IMG/VR virus record: IMGVR_UViG_3300032236_000747
Coordinates: 290,681-354,680 of that record
Direction: 5' to 3' (one strand)
Origin: a virus
DNA: 64,000 nucleotides
The notes under the pieces were generated by a model. That model saw only the letters and a program-made list of their open reading frames with translations. It was not told the origin of the DNA and did no database searches. A program made the position numbers and the translations under genes. Position 1 is the first letter of the stretch. The number at the start of each line of letters is the position of its first letter. Positions 8,241 through 17,636 of this stretch are shown in pieces.

Positions 8241-9289
8241 TGTGGGCAAAACCTGGTCATGTTAAACCAGCTGGAAGTCTACACACCGTAGCCAAAGCTA
8301 TTAATATTAAGAATACTGTGGATCGTTACGGTTTCTTTGAACAGCAACTAGATGGTGGAACTTATATTGATTTTAATCAAAGTATTTCTAGACAACAGGT
8401 AAAGTTTATCTGTACCAACTTCAACGGCAATCCAACACACGGCAGCTATATCAAAGTTAACGGTACACTGATAGCAGGTGACAAGCAGGGTCTTGCCCCG
8501 GACGGTGTTAACACTAACCTTGCACCATTCCAAATGGGTCGCGGACATACCATTGTGGTCATAAACCCAGCTGATGGTTCTATAAGAGCTGGTTATCCAA
8601 AATTATATGATACCTACGGCAACTCCGCACTATGTAGCCAAATGAGACTTGATCTCAATATTGTAGACCCTAATGATATTGTAGCCATTGGCACATATGA
8701 TGCTACCAGCTGTACACAAGATCTTCGCGACGGTCTAACCAATTACTTCGGCGACATTACTTATAGTAACACATGGACCAGCAGTCGTATCAGCCAGATG
8801 TTCTTGGGCAAGCGAAACTCCTTCATTGACTATCTACCAGGTGCGGTTCGCAGAACCTATGGATCATACTATAACGGTACCAAAGCATATTTTAATACAG
8901 CCAGTGTTACAGCAACAACCGTTGCTACAGACTTTCAAGTTAGTACAAACACCGCTAACTTCAGCTATCAGTATCAAGGTTACATACTGGCAGACTATAC
9001 AGGAACTTGGACATTTGCGTTTACCACAGATGACTATTGTCATATCTGGATAGGACCTGAGGCACTTCGTTCACCGGACGTTGCTGGCGCAGAAAATGCT
9101 GCAAGTCCAATCGGCAGTGGTAGTTTTACAGTTAATATGGTATCGGGCACGTACTACCCAATTAAAGTAATGTACGGAAACAGTGGCGGGCCGGGAAATC
9201 TTACATTGTCCTGGAACCGCAACGGATCTGGTGCATCAACTAACTGGACCAACAAACTGTACTTCAACCCAAGAACAAATGGCTTCTAA
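8240..9289 (+). CDS. PA14-domain tail/adhesin protein
   Basis: 349 residues. The C-terminal third (about 210-345) carries the PA14 pattern: YQYQGYILADYTGTWTFAF, then TTDDYCHIWIG, and YYPIKVMYGNSGGPGNLTLSW. PA14 domains are beta-barrels that bind carbohydrates in adhesins and glycosidases. The N-terminal part (VKFICTNFNGNPTHGSYIKV, MRLDLNIVDPNDIV) is unassigned. Start overlaps the preceding stop. Inferred role: host-surface binding. Confidence 0.65.
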   Translation: MWAKPGHVKPAGSLHTVAKAINIKNTVDRYGFFEQQLDGGTYIDFNQSISRQQVKFICTNFNGNPTHGSYIKVNGTLIAGDKQGLAPDGVNTNLAPFQMGRGHTIVVINPADGSIRAGYPKLYDTYGNSALCSQMRLDLNIVDPNDIVAIGTYDATSCTQDLRDGLTNYFGDITYSNTWTSSRISQMFLGKRNSFIDYLPGAVRRTYGSYYNGTKAYFNTASVTATTVATDFQVSTNTANFSYQYQGYILADYTGTWTFAFTTDDYCHIWIGPEALRSPDVAGAENAASPIGSGSFTVNMVSGTYYPIKVMYGNSGGPGNLTLSWNRNGSGASTNWTNKLYFNPRTNGF

Positions 9290-9295
9290 TAAATA
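9290..9295 (+). promoter_or_regulatory. Late-type TAAATA motif, leaderless configuration
   Basis: TAAATA then CTATC then ATG at 9301; 5 nt between motif and start, no Shine-Dalgarno. Confidence 0.45.
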
Positions 9296-9300
9296 CTATC

Positions 9301-9576
9301 ATGAGAGCAAAAGAATTTACAATTAACATTCCTATCAACATTAAGATCAATGGTGATGGCGAGCCTGAAATCAGCACAAGTCAAGATACCGAAGCTGATG
9401 TAGATTCTAACCCTGTATTTGTTCCGCCTCTACAGCAACATTTAGAGCTACACAAAGCAGAACTAGGTAAAGAAAGCCCTGTCATTGACAAACTTACACA
9501 AGATAATGATATTGGCACAGAACCGGACGGAACCGAAGCACAGCTAGCTAGACTCAAGCAACTGATGGCCCGATAA
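9301..9576 (+). CDS. Small acidic hypothetical protein
   Basis: 91 residues. N-terminus MRAKEFTINIPINIKING, then an acidic middle (DTEADVDSN) and a C-terminal Leu/Gln helix. No family recognised. It has no ribosome binding site but a TAAATA motif immediately upstream, so it may be translated from a leaderless mRNA. Sits between the PA14 protein and the giant collagen-like fibre, both structural, which suggests a virion role. Confidence 0.45.
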   Translation: MRAKEFTINIPINIKINGDGEPEISTSQDTEADVDSNPVFVPPLQQHLELHKAELGKESPVIDKLTQDNDIGTEPDGTEAQLARLKQLMAR

Positions 9577-9579
9577 ATA
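9574..9579 (+). promoter_or_regulatory. Late-type TAAATA motif
   Basis: GATAAATACT overlaps the stop of the preceding gene, 19 nt before the start of the giant fibre gene at 9599. Confidence 0.4.
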
Positions 9580-9598
9580 CTCAAACTAGGGTATTTTA

Positions 9599-12500
9599 AT
9601 GGCCTTCATTCAGAAGTTATTCACAACACTACAAAACTACGATAATGGCGATACTCGTATTGGCGAGCTCAACCGTATTTGGTATGACTCTAATCGTAAT
9701 GCCTTCTACATATCTGACGGCCAAACAGAAGGCGGTATACTAATTGGTGGCGGTGGTGGTGGCGGAACTTACACACTATTAACAGCAACTACTACCCGCC
9801 TAGGTGGTGTTAGAATCGGTGCTGGTATTCAAGTTGATTATCGCGGTGTTATTAGTGTAAACACATCTACGCTAGCAGGACCACAAGGTCCTAAAGGCGA
9901 CACTGGTCCTAAAGGGGATACTGGAACACAAGGATCAGTTGGGGCTCAAGGCGATCCCGGTATAGGAGTTCCTGTCGGCGGCGTTGCTGGACAAGTGCTG
10001 GCTAAAATTGACGGTGTTGATTATAATACATATTGGGTTGATCAAACTGGTGGTACAGGTAATGGTAGCGTAATACAAAGTGATATAGCTCCTACTCCTG
10101 CAAATACTACGACTCTTTGGTATGATACAGTAGGCGGTCGTAGTTATGTGTATTATTACGGGGGTTGGGTTGACGCTAGCCCAGGAATAGGCGGGATACC
10201 TGGACCAAAAGGCGATACAGGTACGCAAGGACCTACTGGACTACAAGGAGACATAGGTCCAAAAGGTGATACAGGTACTCAGGGACTAATAGGTCCAATG
10301 GGTCCGAAAGGCGATACAGGTACTCGAGGCCTTACTGGTGATATAGGCCCAGTTGGACCAAAGGGAGATACCGGAACACAGGGATTGATAGGACCAACAG
10401 GACCTAAAGGGGACACTGGTACACAAGGTATTCAAGGACCGATTGGTCTAACTGGAAACACTGGAACACAGGGTATACAAGGAATTCCGGGCGAAGGCGT
10501 TCCGGTAGGCGGAACTGCCGGGCAAGTATTAACCAAGATTGACGGTGTTGATTACAATACACACTGGGTTGATGCTAATTTTTCTAGTTCAACTGCTACT
10601 GCTGGTGTAAGTGATATTACCGCAGGGACAGGAACTTATGTATCTGCTAATACAGGTTCAGTGAGCATCTGGGTTGATCCAAACGTAGTCGAAGGCACGG
10701 TAGCTCCTGCATCTACAGCTTCATTTTGGTATGATACTAATGTAGGTCGACTATTCATATATTATAATGGGTCTTGGATTGATGCTAGTCCGGGAACTAC
10801 TGGTATACCTGGTCCAAAGGGAGACACTGGAACTACTGGTCCAACTGGACTACAGGGAGATATTGGCCCTAAAGGTGATACCGGTACAGCAGCTACCCTA
10901 GTTATAGGAACAGTTACCTTAGGAACTTATACAAGTGTAATTAATGTAGGCGATCAATACAATGCTGTGTTTGACTTTGTATTACAGCAAGGACCTAAAG
11001 GTGATGCTGGGCTCAAAGGCGACACAGGAACCACAGGTGCAACTGGCGCACAAGGACCTAAAGGTGATACTGGCACCCAAGGAATACAAGGCATACAAGG
11101 TTTTCAGGGAATACAAGGCATTAAAGGTGATACTGGCACCACCGGAGCAACTGGTGCTACAGGCAGTGTTGGTCCAAAAGGTGATACCGGTACACAGGGT
11201 ATTCAAGGTATTCAGGGACCAAAAGGCGATACAGGAACTACCGGCGCACAAGGTATCCAAGGCATACAAGGTATCCAGGGCGTAACGGGTAGTACAGGTA
11301 CTCAAGGACCAAAAGGCGATACTGGCTCAATTGGCATAGCTACATTAAATTTAGGCACAGGTACATACGGCACACTAACATCGCAGACATTAAGTTTATG
11401 GATCGGCCAAGATGTTTCTGCTACAAGTAATGTAACATTTAACTCTGTGGCTATTAGTAATCTTGGTAGCATTTTATCATCTCAAGTAAACATTGATGCA
11501 TTTATTACAGTCTATACCTTAACTAATGTTGTTGACTATAGTTCTACTGCTACTTTGGCATCGGGTGTTTACGGTAACATCAATGGAGTTCAACCTCCGT
11601 GGACTGTATTTGATCTAAGTCCCGGACCTTCAGGTACTCCTGTAAGTACTATTGCTATTAACGATAAACTAACAGGTGCTGGTATTATTCCTAGTACCGT
11701 AGAAGATCGCGGCACCGGAACTTATGCATCTTATGTTATTGTTAATTTAGATCTAGCTGGCCTAGGACAGATACAACCTTTAGTTGGGGCGGCATTTAAC
11801 CTTGTACGCCCACTACAAAAAGCTGGCTTGGACATTACTACACAAAACAACACAGACATTTTCCTAAACAGCAATGGTCTAGGTGATGTACTAGTTAACA
11901 CCAACATTCTACCAGTTGCCACCAATGTAAGTAATTTAGGAAGTCCAGACTTTAGATGGAAGAGTTTGTATGTTGGCCCAGGTACTATCTATGTCTTAGA
12001 TGAAACATTAGGCAAAGATATTAGCATTGGCGCTCGTGACGGACTACTATATGTACAAAACGGTGCTGGGCTTGTAGTAGGTGAGTTTACTCTTATTGAC
12101 AATCAGATTAAGATTGCCAATCCCGATCGTGATATTATTATTGGAACTACTACTGCTACAGGTAGTGTAGTATTAAATCGTCCTATTAGAGTTAACACAC
12201 TAGCAGGACAAACTTCATTTAGTGTAGATAGACTAGGTCTAACTACAATCCACCCACTTATCTCAATGAGCTCTACTCAATCAGCATTGAATATTGTGGG
12301 CAACACTAGCGGACTACAGCAACCTCGTAATTTTAACGATACAATGTTGCAGATTACAGGTGCAGACAATACTGCTACTCGTGTAAGTTTAGATTCATTT
12401 GGTACAGGCACATATCCAGTTATTGCTGGTCGTCAAGCAGGCGGAACAGTAGCGTCTCCAAGTCAAACAAAATTAAACGATACGCTGTTAAGATTTAGTG

Positions 12501-15500
12501 CCCAGGGTTGGGGGACTACAGGATATGTAAGTACTATTGCTCGTATAAACATGCGAGCTCTACAAGATTTTACTGACACCGCCGCAGGCACAGGAATACG
12601 TTTTCAATTAACTCCTATAAACACAACTACAATACAAACTGTTACAGTAGACATCACTGCTACAGGTATAAGTTTTGTTGGTAACTCTATTGGCGGAATC
12701 ACATTCAGTAACAATGACAGACTAACTTACTTCCCAACACCTGTGGGACAAGCCGGCTTATATTTAAAGTCAGATGGTACTACAATGAGTTGGCAAACAG
12801 GAGGTGCTGGCGCCAAAGGTGATACCGGTACAGCAGCTACAATTACAATAGGTACTGTTACAGTTTCTACAACTACAGCAAGTGTAACCAATGTAGGTAA
12901 CTCTAGTAGTGCTATACTTAATTTTGTCTTACAACAAGGTCCACAAGGTATCCAGGGAGCTACCGGTAGCACAGGAACACAGGGACCCAAAGGCGATACA
13001 GGTACTACTGGCGCACAGGGCATACAAGGTATTCAAGGCATTCAGGGAGCAACCGGAACCAGTGCGACAGTTATGGTTGGACTAGTTACTACAGGTTCAA
13101 CAGCTCTAGTTACTAACACAGGAACAAGTGCTAACGCGGTACTTAACTTCCAAATTCCATGGATACCGGGCCCACAGGGCGCAACTGGTGCTACGGGAAG
13201 TACAGGTACACAAGGACCTAAAGGGGATACCGGAACACAGGGTATTCAAGGACCTATTGGGCCAACTGGAACATTTACAGGTAGTGTAGTTACTCTAGCA
13301 TCTGCTGATACTGCGGCACTGACTTATACATCATCAACTGGCATATTCTCATTCACTCCTAACAATGTCTATAAGACATTGTCTAGTTTAAGTGATGTTA
13401 ATGTTCCAGCACCCGGCAACAATCAAGTACTAACCTGGAGTACCGGCACTAATCGTTGGATTCCTACAACAGTAAACGGTGTTGGTGTTCCTATTACAGG
13501 TATTGCCTACTATGGTACATTCTACGACGTGGGCGCGGATCAAACAGCGCCACTGACAACCAGCAGTTATGTTGTAAGAATAGATCACACTGACGGTAGC
13601 AATGGCATCAGCATTGTTGACAATAATCAAATAACATTTGCCTACGGCGGAACTTATGAAGTAGAGTTTAGCATACAGTTCCAAAATACAGATACTAAAG
13701 ATGCCACTGTTAGTGTATGGTTTAGAAAGAACGGCGCAGACATAGCAGATTCAAACAGCATATTCACAGCGCCAAGTAAGCAAAACGGTAATGGATTCTT
13801 GATAGCAGTCACTCCGTTTATCGTCACAGTCAACGCCGGCGACTATGTACAGATTATGTGGTCAAGTGACAATACAGTAACCAAAATCGTCACAACAGCG
13901 GCTGGAACTACCCCAACTGTTCCACGCACACCGGGCGTTATTATCACAGTGGTGCCGGTTACCTCAGTGGTTATCCCAGGCACCGTTGAGAGTTTAACAG
14001 TAACGGGCAATGCCAGTGCCAATAACTTTATCTCAGCGTATCTGCCCATAGTGTCAAGTGGTACTACTACTGTGCTGTCTGTTACAAGTCCGCACTATAT
14101 ATCAGTAAGTGGTGTATCAACACAGACTATCAAACTGCCAAACGCTACCTTATTGACTGTAGGACAAAGTTACAAGATTGACAACAACTCAAGTGGCAAT
14201 GTTTACATACAAGATGCTACTGGTGCTCAGATTGGCGGTGCTCTGTTACCGGGTGCGGCCACTGAAGGTAGAGTTATTAATGTAGGTACAACAGCAGGCA
14301 CATGGGATGGTTGGAACTATGTTCCTGGCAATGTATCATTTGGCACAAGTCAGATGGTGTTTACTGGCGGGACCATTGTAGCCAGCACATTCACTGGTAG
14401 TTTAGTAGGTACTGCTACCACAGCAACCTACGCACAATCATTTAATACTGCGACTCTAGTAACTACTGCTGTTAGTGCTACTACTGCCACTAACGCTGGT
14501 TACGCATATTCATTTAATACAAACACAGTCGTAACTACAGCAGTTACAGCAACTAACGCTGGGTATGCCTACTCGTTCAACACATCAACCCTAGTATTGA
14601 AAGCAACTACAGCTACACTGGCACAAACTGTTACTGCGGCCGCACAGCCTGCTATCACAAGTGTAGGAACACTAACAAGTCTATCACTTCAGGGCAGTAT
14701 AACATTTAATGATGCCACTACACAATCTACAGCATGGACTGGTAGTACATATAGAATAATCAAAGTTGCTGACGGTTTTGGAGTAGGCCTACCATTCCAG
14801 TCTTATGTAACTGCTGATACCAGCACAGGCATTATTGTTTCCGCATTAACTGGTATTCCAGCAAGCCCTACATATAAAACTTGGACATTTGGGTTTGACG
14901 GAGTCTTAACATTCCCAGATAACTCAACACAAACAGTTGCGTGGAATACAAGCACAGCAGTTTATTATTCACAGATAAGGAATGCGCCTTCTACTACAGG
15001 CACAGCAGTATTCAATATTGTTAGTGCTACTAACATAACAGTTGGCGGAACAACAATACAAAACTTGTTTAGTGTATCAACAGCTACAGTGAGCAATACT
15101 GCTACTAGTCTTGTCTATAATACTAGCACCGGTGTTTATACATTTACACCATTTAGTCTAAACACCAGTACACTAATGGCTCGAGCTGTCACTGTTACAA
15201 GTTCAACACAAGCGGCTATTACCGCACTTGGTACATTAACGTCTCTATCAGTTAGCGGAGCATCAACAGTTAGTGGGCTTGCTACCTTTAACTATACAGG
15301 CGGTGGATCAACTTCAACTATTTCTGTCAGTGGGCAAAATAGCAAAGGTGGCGCACTATATCACGACTTCCTAAGTGCTACTAACGGGTTAGCCACTGCT
15401 ACCAATGCTACCAAATATTTCCGTCTAAACAACGTAGGCACCTTAGAAATATTGAATAGTGCTTATAATGCAACTGTATTCTCAGTAACTGATAACGGAT

Positions 15501-16525
15501 ATATTGCTATCAATGCGGCATCCGGTGTTTCAAACGGTTTGCCTGGTAATAATGCTATAGCGATGAATAACAACAGTTACATCTACGATGATGGTAACTA
15601 TCACCTTACAAGTAAGTCTGGTAGCATTTGGATCAATGCCAACGGTGGTAATGATGTTAATATAAACACACAAGTCCCTAGTGGTACTATGCCAGGCGGG
15701 TTGAATGTACAGGGTGCTATAACAAGTCAAGGCTCTGGTACAGCCGCTACATCGTTTATATCAGGTGTAAACGCATATAGTGGCGTAGCACTACAGCTGA
15801 CTCCAAACGGTACAGGTGCGGCAAACCAAGCTATTCGTGATACATCAAGTGCGGCAAGCACAATGTATTTTGACGTTAATACTGGTGGTAGTGCTCACGG
15901 CCAATTCCAATTTAGATCAAGCAATGCGTTTAGTCAACTCTTGGTTGTAAGTAATAGTGCCGTAACAGTTAACAGACAAATGTTGATAGGTGGTGGTAGT
16001 CAAGGCGCCTATGTTACTATTAACGGAACAAACACTTACAACATCAATGGGCCTTTTGGATACTTAAACGGTGGCGGCGCAGGCGCCATCAACAGCAGTG
16101 GATCAACGGGTAATCAAGGGTTTTCATTACAATGTAGTGGACGTATTCAAGCTAATGAAGTTGACGTTCCTTCAGACGAACGATTAAAAGACATACAGGG
16201 CACTATTCCTTTAGATAAGGCACTACAGTTTGTTCGAGCCGTAGATGGTATCTTGTATACTTGGAAGCCAGGATTTGGCGACAACGGATTAAAGTCAGGG
16301 TTTAATGCTCAAGGTGTATACAAAGCTGGATTTGATCATATGGTTGTTCCTGTGCCAAATGATCGTGTAGCGGGTTCAACTGATGCTGATGGATTTACAA
16401 GCCCAGATAAGTTCCAATTAAGTTTAAACTATCAAGAAGCTATCCCATATCATCACGAAGTTATCAAGCACTTGCTAGATCGTATTGAGCAGCTAGAAGC
16501 TACAGTAGCCAAGTTAACTAAATAA
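9599..16525 (+). CDS. Giant collagen-like tail fibre with S74 chaperone domain
   Basis: 2308 residues, the largest gene here. Residues about 1-60 form an N-terminal attachment domain (RIGELNRIWYDSNRNAFYISDG). Several blocks of Gly-X-Y triplets follow (units such as GPKGDTGTQG and GIQGIQGIQG), which form collagen-like triple helices. They are separated by globular inserts repeated in tandem (WYDT..GR.YVYY.GGWVDASPG twice; GQVLTKIDGVDYNTHW twice). The C-terminal ~110 residues (SDERLKDIQGTIPLDKAL ... VDGILYTWKPG ... ELEATVAKL) match the Peptidase_S74 intramolecular chaperone, which trimerises the fibre and then cleaves itself off at the Ser-Asp. Long adhesive tail fibre. Confidence 0.85.
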   Translation: MAFIQKLFTTLQNYDNGDTRIGELNRIWYDSNRNAFYISDGQTEGGILIGGGGGGGTYTLLTATTTRLGGVRIGAGIQVDYRGVISVNTSTLAGPQGPKGDTGPKGDTGTQGSVGAQGDPGIGVPVGGVAGQVLAKIDGVDYNTYWVDQTGGTGNGSVIQSDIAPTPANTTTLWYDTVGGRSYVYYYGGWVDASPGIGGIPGPKGDTGTQGPTGLQGDIGPKGDTGTQGLIGPMGPKGDTGTRGLTGDIGPVGPKGDTGTQGLIGPTGPKGDTGTQGIQGPIGLTGNTGTQGIQGIPGEGVPVGGTAGQVLTKIDGVDYNTHWVDANFSSSTATAGVSDITAGTGTYVSANTGSVSIWVDPNVVEGTVAPASTASFWYDTNVGRLFIYYNGSWIDASPGTTGIPGPKGDTGTTGPTGLQGDIGPKGDTGTAATLVIGTVTLGTYTSVINVGDQYNAVFDFVLQQGPKGDAGLKGDTGTTGATGAQGPKGDTGTQGIQGIQGFQGIQGIKGDTGTTGATGATGSVGPKGDTGTQGIQGIQGPKGDTGTTGAQGIQGIQGIQGVTGSTGTQGPKGDTGSIGIATLNLGTGTYGTLTSQTLSLWIGQDVSATSNVTFNSVAISNLGSILSSQVNIDAFITVYTLTNVVDYSSTATLASGVYGNINGVQPPWTVFDLSPGPSGTPVSTIAINDKLTGAGIIPSTVEDRGTGTYASYVIVNLDLAGLGQIQPLVGAAFNLVRPLQKAGLDITTQNNTDIFLNSNGLGDVLVNTNILPVATNVSNLGSPDFRWKSLYVGPGTIYVLDETLGKDISIGARDGLLYVQNGAGLVVGEFTLIDNQIKIANPDRDIIIGTTTATGSVVLNRPIRVNTLAGQTSFSVDRLGLTTIHPLISMSSTQSALNIVGNTSGLQQPRNFNDTMLQITGADNTATRVSLDSFGTGTYPVIAGRQAGGTVASPSQTKLNDTLLRFSAQGWGTTGYVSTIARINMRALQDFTDTAAGTGIRFQLTPINTTTIQTVTVDITATGISFVGNSIGGITFSNNDRLTYFPTPVGQAGLYLKSDGTTMSWQTGGAGAKGDTGTAATITIGTVTVSTTTASVTNVGNSSSAILNFVLQQGPQGIQGATGSTGTQGPKGDTGTTGAQGIQGIQGIQGATGTSATVMVGLVTTGSTALVTNTGTSANAVLNFQIPWIPGPQGATGATGSTGTQGPKGDTGTQGIQGPIGPTGTFTGSVVTLASADTAALTYTSSTGIFSFTPNNVYKTLSSLSDVNVPAPGNNQVLTWSTGTNRWIPTTVNGVGVPITGIAYYGTFYDVGADQTAPLTTSSYVVRIDHTDGSNGISIVDNNQITFAYGGTYEVEFSIQFQNTDTKDATVSVWFRKNGADIADSNSIFTAPSKQNGNGFLIAVTPFIVTVNAGDYVQIMWSSDNTVTKIVTTAAGTTPTVPRTPGVIITVVPVTSVVIPGTVESLTVTGNASANNFISAYLPIVSSGTTTVLSVTSPHYISVSGVSTQTIKLPNATLLTVGQSYKIDNNSSGNVYIQDATGAQIGGALLPGAATEGRVINVGTTAGTWDGWNYVPGNVSFGTSQMVFTGGTIVASTFTGSLVGTATTATYAQSFNTATLVTTAVSATTATNAGYAYSFNTNTVVTTAVTATNAGYAYSFNTSTLVLKATTATLAQTVTAAAQPAITSVGTLTSLSLQGSITFNDATTQSTAWTGSTYRIIKVADGFGVGLPFQSYVTADTSTGIIVSALTGIPASPTYKTWTFGFDGVLTFPDNSTQTVAWNTSTAVYYSQIRNAPSTTGTAVFNIVSATNITVGGTTIQNLFSVSTATVSNTATSLVYNTSTGVYTFTPFSLNTSTLMARAVTVTSSTQAAITALGTLTSLSVSGASTVSGLATFNYTGGGSTSTISVSGQNSKGGALYHDFLSATNGLATATNATKYFRLNNVGTLEILNSAYNATVFSVTDNGYIAINAASGVSNGLPGNNAIAMNNNSYIYDDGNYHLTSKSGSIWINANGGNDVNINTQVPSGTMPGGLNVQGAITSQGSGTAATSFISGVNAYSGVALQLTPNGTGAANQAIRDTSSAASTMYFDVNTGGSAHGQFQFRSSNAFSQLLVVSNSAVTVNRQMLIGGGSQGAYVTINGTNTYNINGPFGYLNGGGAGAINSSGSTGNQGFSLQCSGRIQANEVDVPSDERLKDIQGTIPLDKALQFVRAVDGILYTWKPGFGDNGLKSGFNAQGVYKAGFDHMVVPVPNDRVAGSTDADGFTSPDKFQLSLNYQEAIPYHHEVIKHLLDRIEQLEATVAKLTK

Positions 16526-16549
16526 TATACTAACTTTTAAAGGTTTAAC

Positions 16550-17371
16550 ATGAAGAAGATTTTATTTGCACTATTGCTAGCAGCCACAAGCCTAGCACAC
16601 GCTTGGGACCAACGTGCCCCTAATCCAGTACAAGCCTGTGCTGTCCATAGCCCATATGGCTTTGCTCAAACAGCTCGTACAGCACAACCAATCTGCAGAG
16701 AGGCCTATCTAGTAGCATATGATGCACCAGTTAAAATTCCGGCTTATGTCGCTTATACACTACAGCCACAGAACGCACTTGGATGCTTTCCTCGCACTAA
16801 TGCTTTTGTCGCTGATCAGTCAATCACTGGTGGAGCTCGCCCTGACGACTACGCAGGAACAGGCTACGACAAAGGACACGCAGCCCCAGATGGAGATTTG
16901 TCTTGGTCTGCACAAGTAGAATACGAAAGTTTTTTAATGACAAACATGTATCCACAACACGGTTCTTTAAACAGGGGAATCTGGAAGTTGTTAGAGACAT
17001 CAGTCCGCGGATGGGCCGTCCAACTGAACCAACCATTTACTATATACGTTGGCGCTTTATATGGCGCTGGTGATCCTACTATTGGTAATGGCGTTATCGT
17101 TCCGCACGGTTTCTACAAGATTGTTATTAATAACACAACAGGTCAAGTTGCAGGCTGGATGTTCCCACATACCAAACCTTATGTTAATCTAGGCAACGAC
17201 CTAACCAAGTTCCGTGCTACTATAGCACAGATACAACAGCAAGCAGGAGTACAATATAAGTTTCCTGCCAAGGCTGTTGAACTACAACCTGGTCAAGAAT
17301 GGCCGGTCAACTTTGGCGCACTAACAAACGCTAAAAGAGCAAAGTGCGGCGCTAATGCATCCGCAGATTAA
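16550..17371 (+). CDS. Secreted DNA/RNA non-specific endonuclease (NUC family)
   Basis: 273 residues. Residues 1-18 (MKKILFALLLAATSLAHA) form a classical Sec signal peptide with an AHA cleavage site. DKGHAAPDGD near residue 106 is the active-site block of the beta-beta-alpha-metal non-specific nucleases (DRGH family); the His is the general base. MTNMYPQHGSLNRGIWK near residue 130 supplies the metal-binding Asn and helix. The enzyme would degrade nucleic acids in the periplasm or outside the cell. It follows the fibre gene by 24 nt and precedes a cold-shock gene. Confidence 0.85.
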   Translation: MKKILFALLLAATSLAHAWDQRAPNPVQACAVHSPYGFAQTARTAQPICREAYLVAYDAPVKIPAYVAYTLQPQNALGCFPRTNAFVADQSITGGARPDDYAGTGYDKGHAAPDGDLSWSAQVEYESFLMTNMYPQHGSLNRGIWKLLETSVRGWAVQLNQPFTIYVGALYGAGDPTIGNGVIVPHGFYKIVINNTTGQVAGWMFPHTKPYVNLGNDLTKFRATIAQIQQQAGVQYKFPAKAVELQPGQEWPVNFGALTNAKRAKCGANASAD

Positions 17372-17382
17372 GGAAATAAGAA

Positions 17383-17586
17383 ATGCAAGGTACAGTGAAG
17401 TGGTTTAATACCGTAAAAGGGTTTGGTTTTATCACACCCGAAACAGGCGGAGCGGATGTATTTGTACATTATTCGCAAATTCAAGCAGATGGCTATAAAA
17501 ACTTAAAAGAAGGACAACAAGTTCAGTTTGAGCTAGTTAGTACTCCAAAAGGCGATTTAGCAAATTCGGTTACTGTTGTCGGTTAA
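17383..17586 (+). CDS. Cold-shock domain protein (CspA-like)
   Basis: 67 residues, the exact usual length of CspA proteins. The fold markers are present: MQGTVKWFN at the start, RNP1 (KGFGFI, 12-17) and RNP2 (VFVHY, 26-30), then GQQVQFELV and SVTVV at the end. It binds single-stranded nucleic acid and can act as an RNA chaperone or antiterminator. The start is preceded by AAGGAAATAAGAA. A terminator hairpin follows directly. It may have been acquired from a bacterium. Confidence 0.9.
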   Translation: MQGTVKWFNTVKGFGFITPETGGADVFVHYSQIQADGYKNLKEGQQVQFELVSTPKGDLANSVTVVG

Positions 17587-17593
17587 AATAAAT

Positions 17594-17621
17594 AAAGGAT
17601 ACACTTAAAACTGTATCCTTT
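17594..17621 (+). terminator. Hairpin terminator after csp gene
   Basis: AAAGGATACA (17594-17603) pairs perfectly with TGTATCCTTT (17612-17621) around an 8-nt loop. The T-rich 3' arm supports factor-independent termination. Confidence 0.6.
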
Positions 17622-17636
17622 ACTATTTGCCACACA

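Noticed and set aside
10962-11305. Reading frames on both strands inside the collagen-like region
   Set aside because: They are shadows of the Gly-X-Y repeat DNA of the giant fibre gene and have repetitive, biased compositions without start signals.
9880-13270. Tandem DNA repeats as a possible CRISPR or satellite array
   Set aside because: The periodicity is 9 nt in the fibre reading frame and encodes collagen triplets; no repeat-spacer structure.
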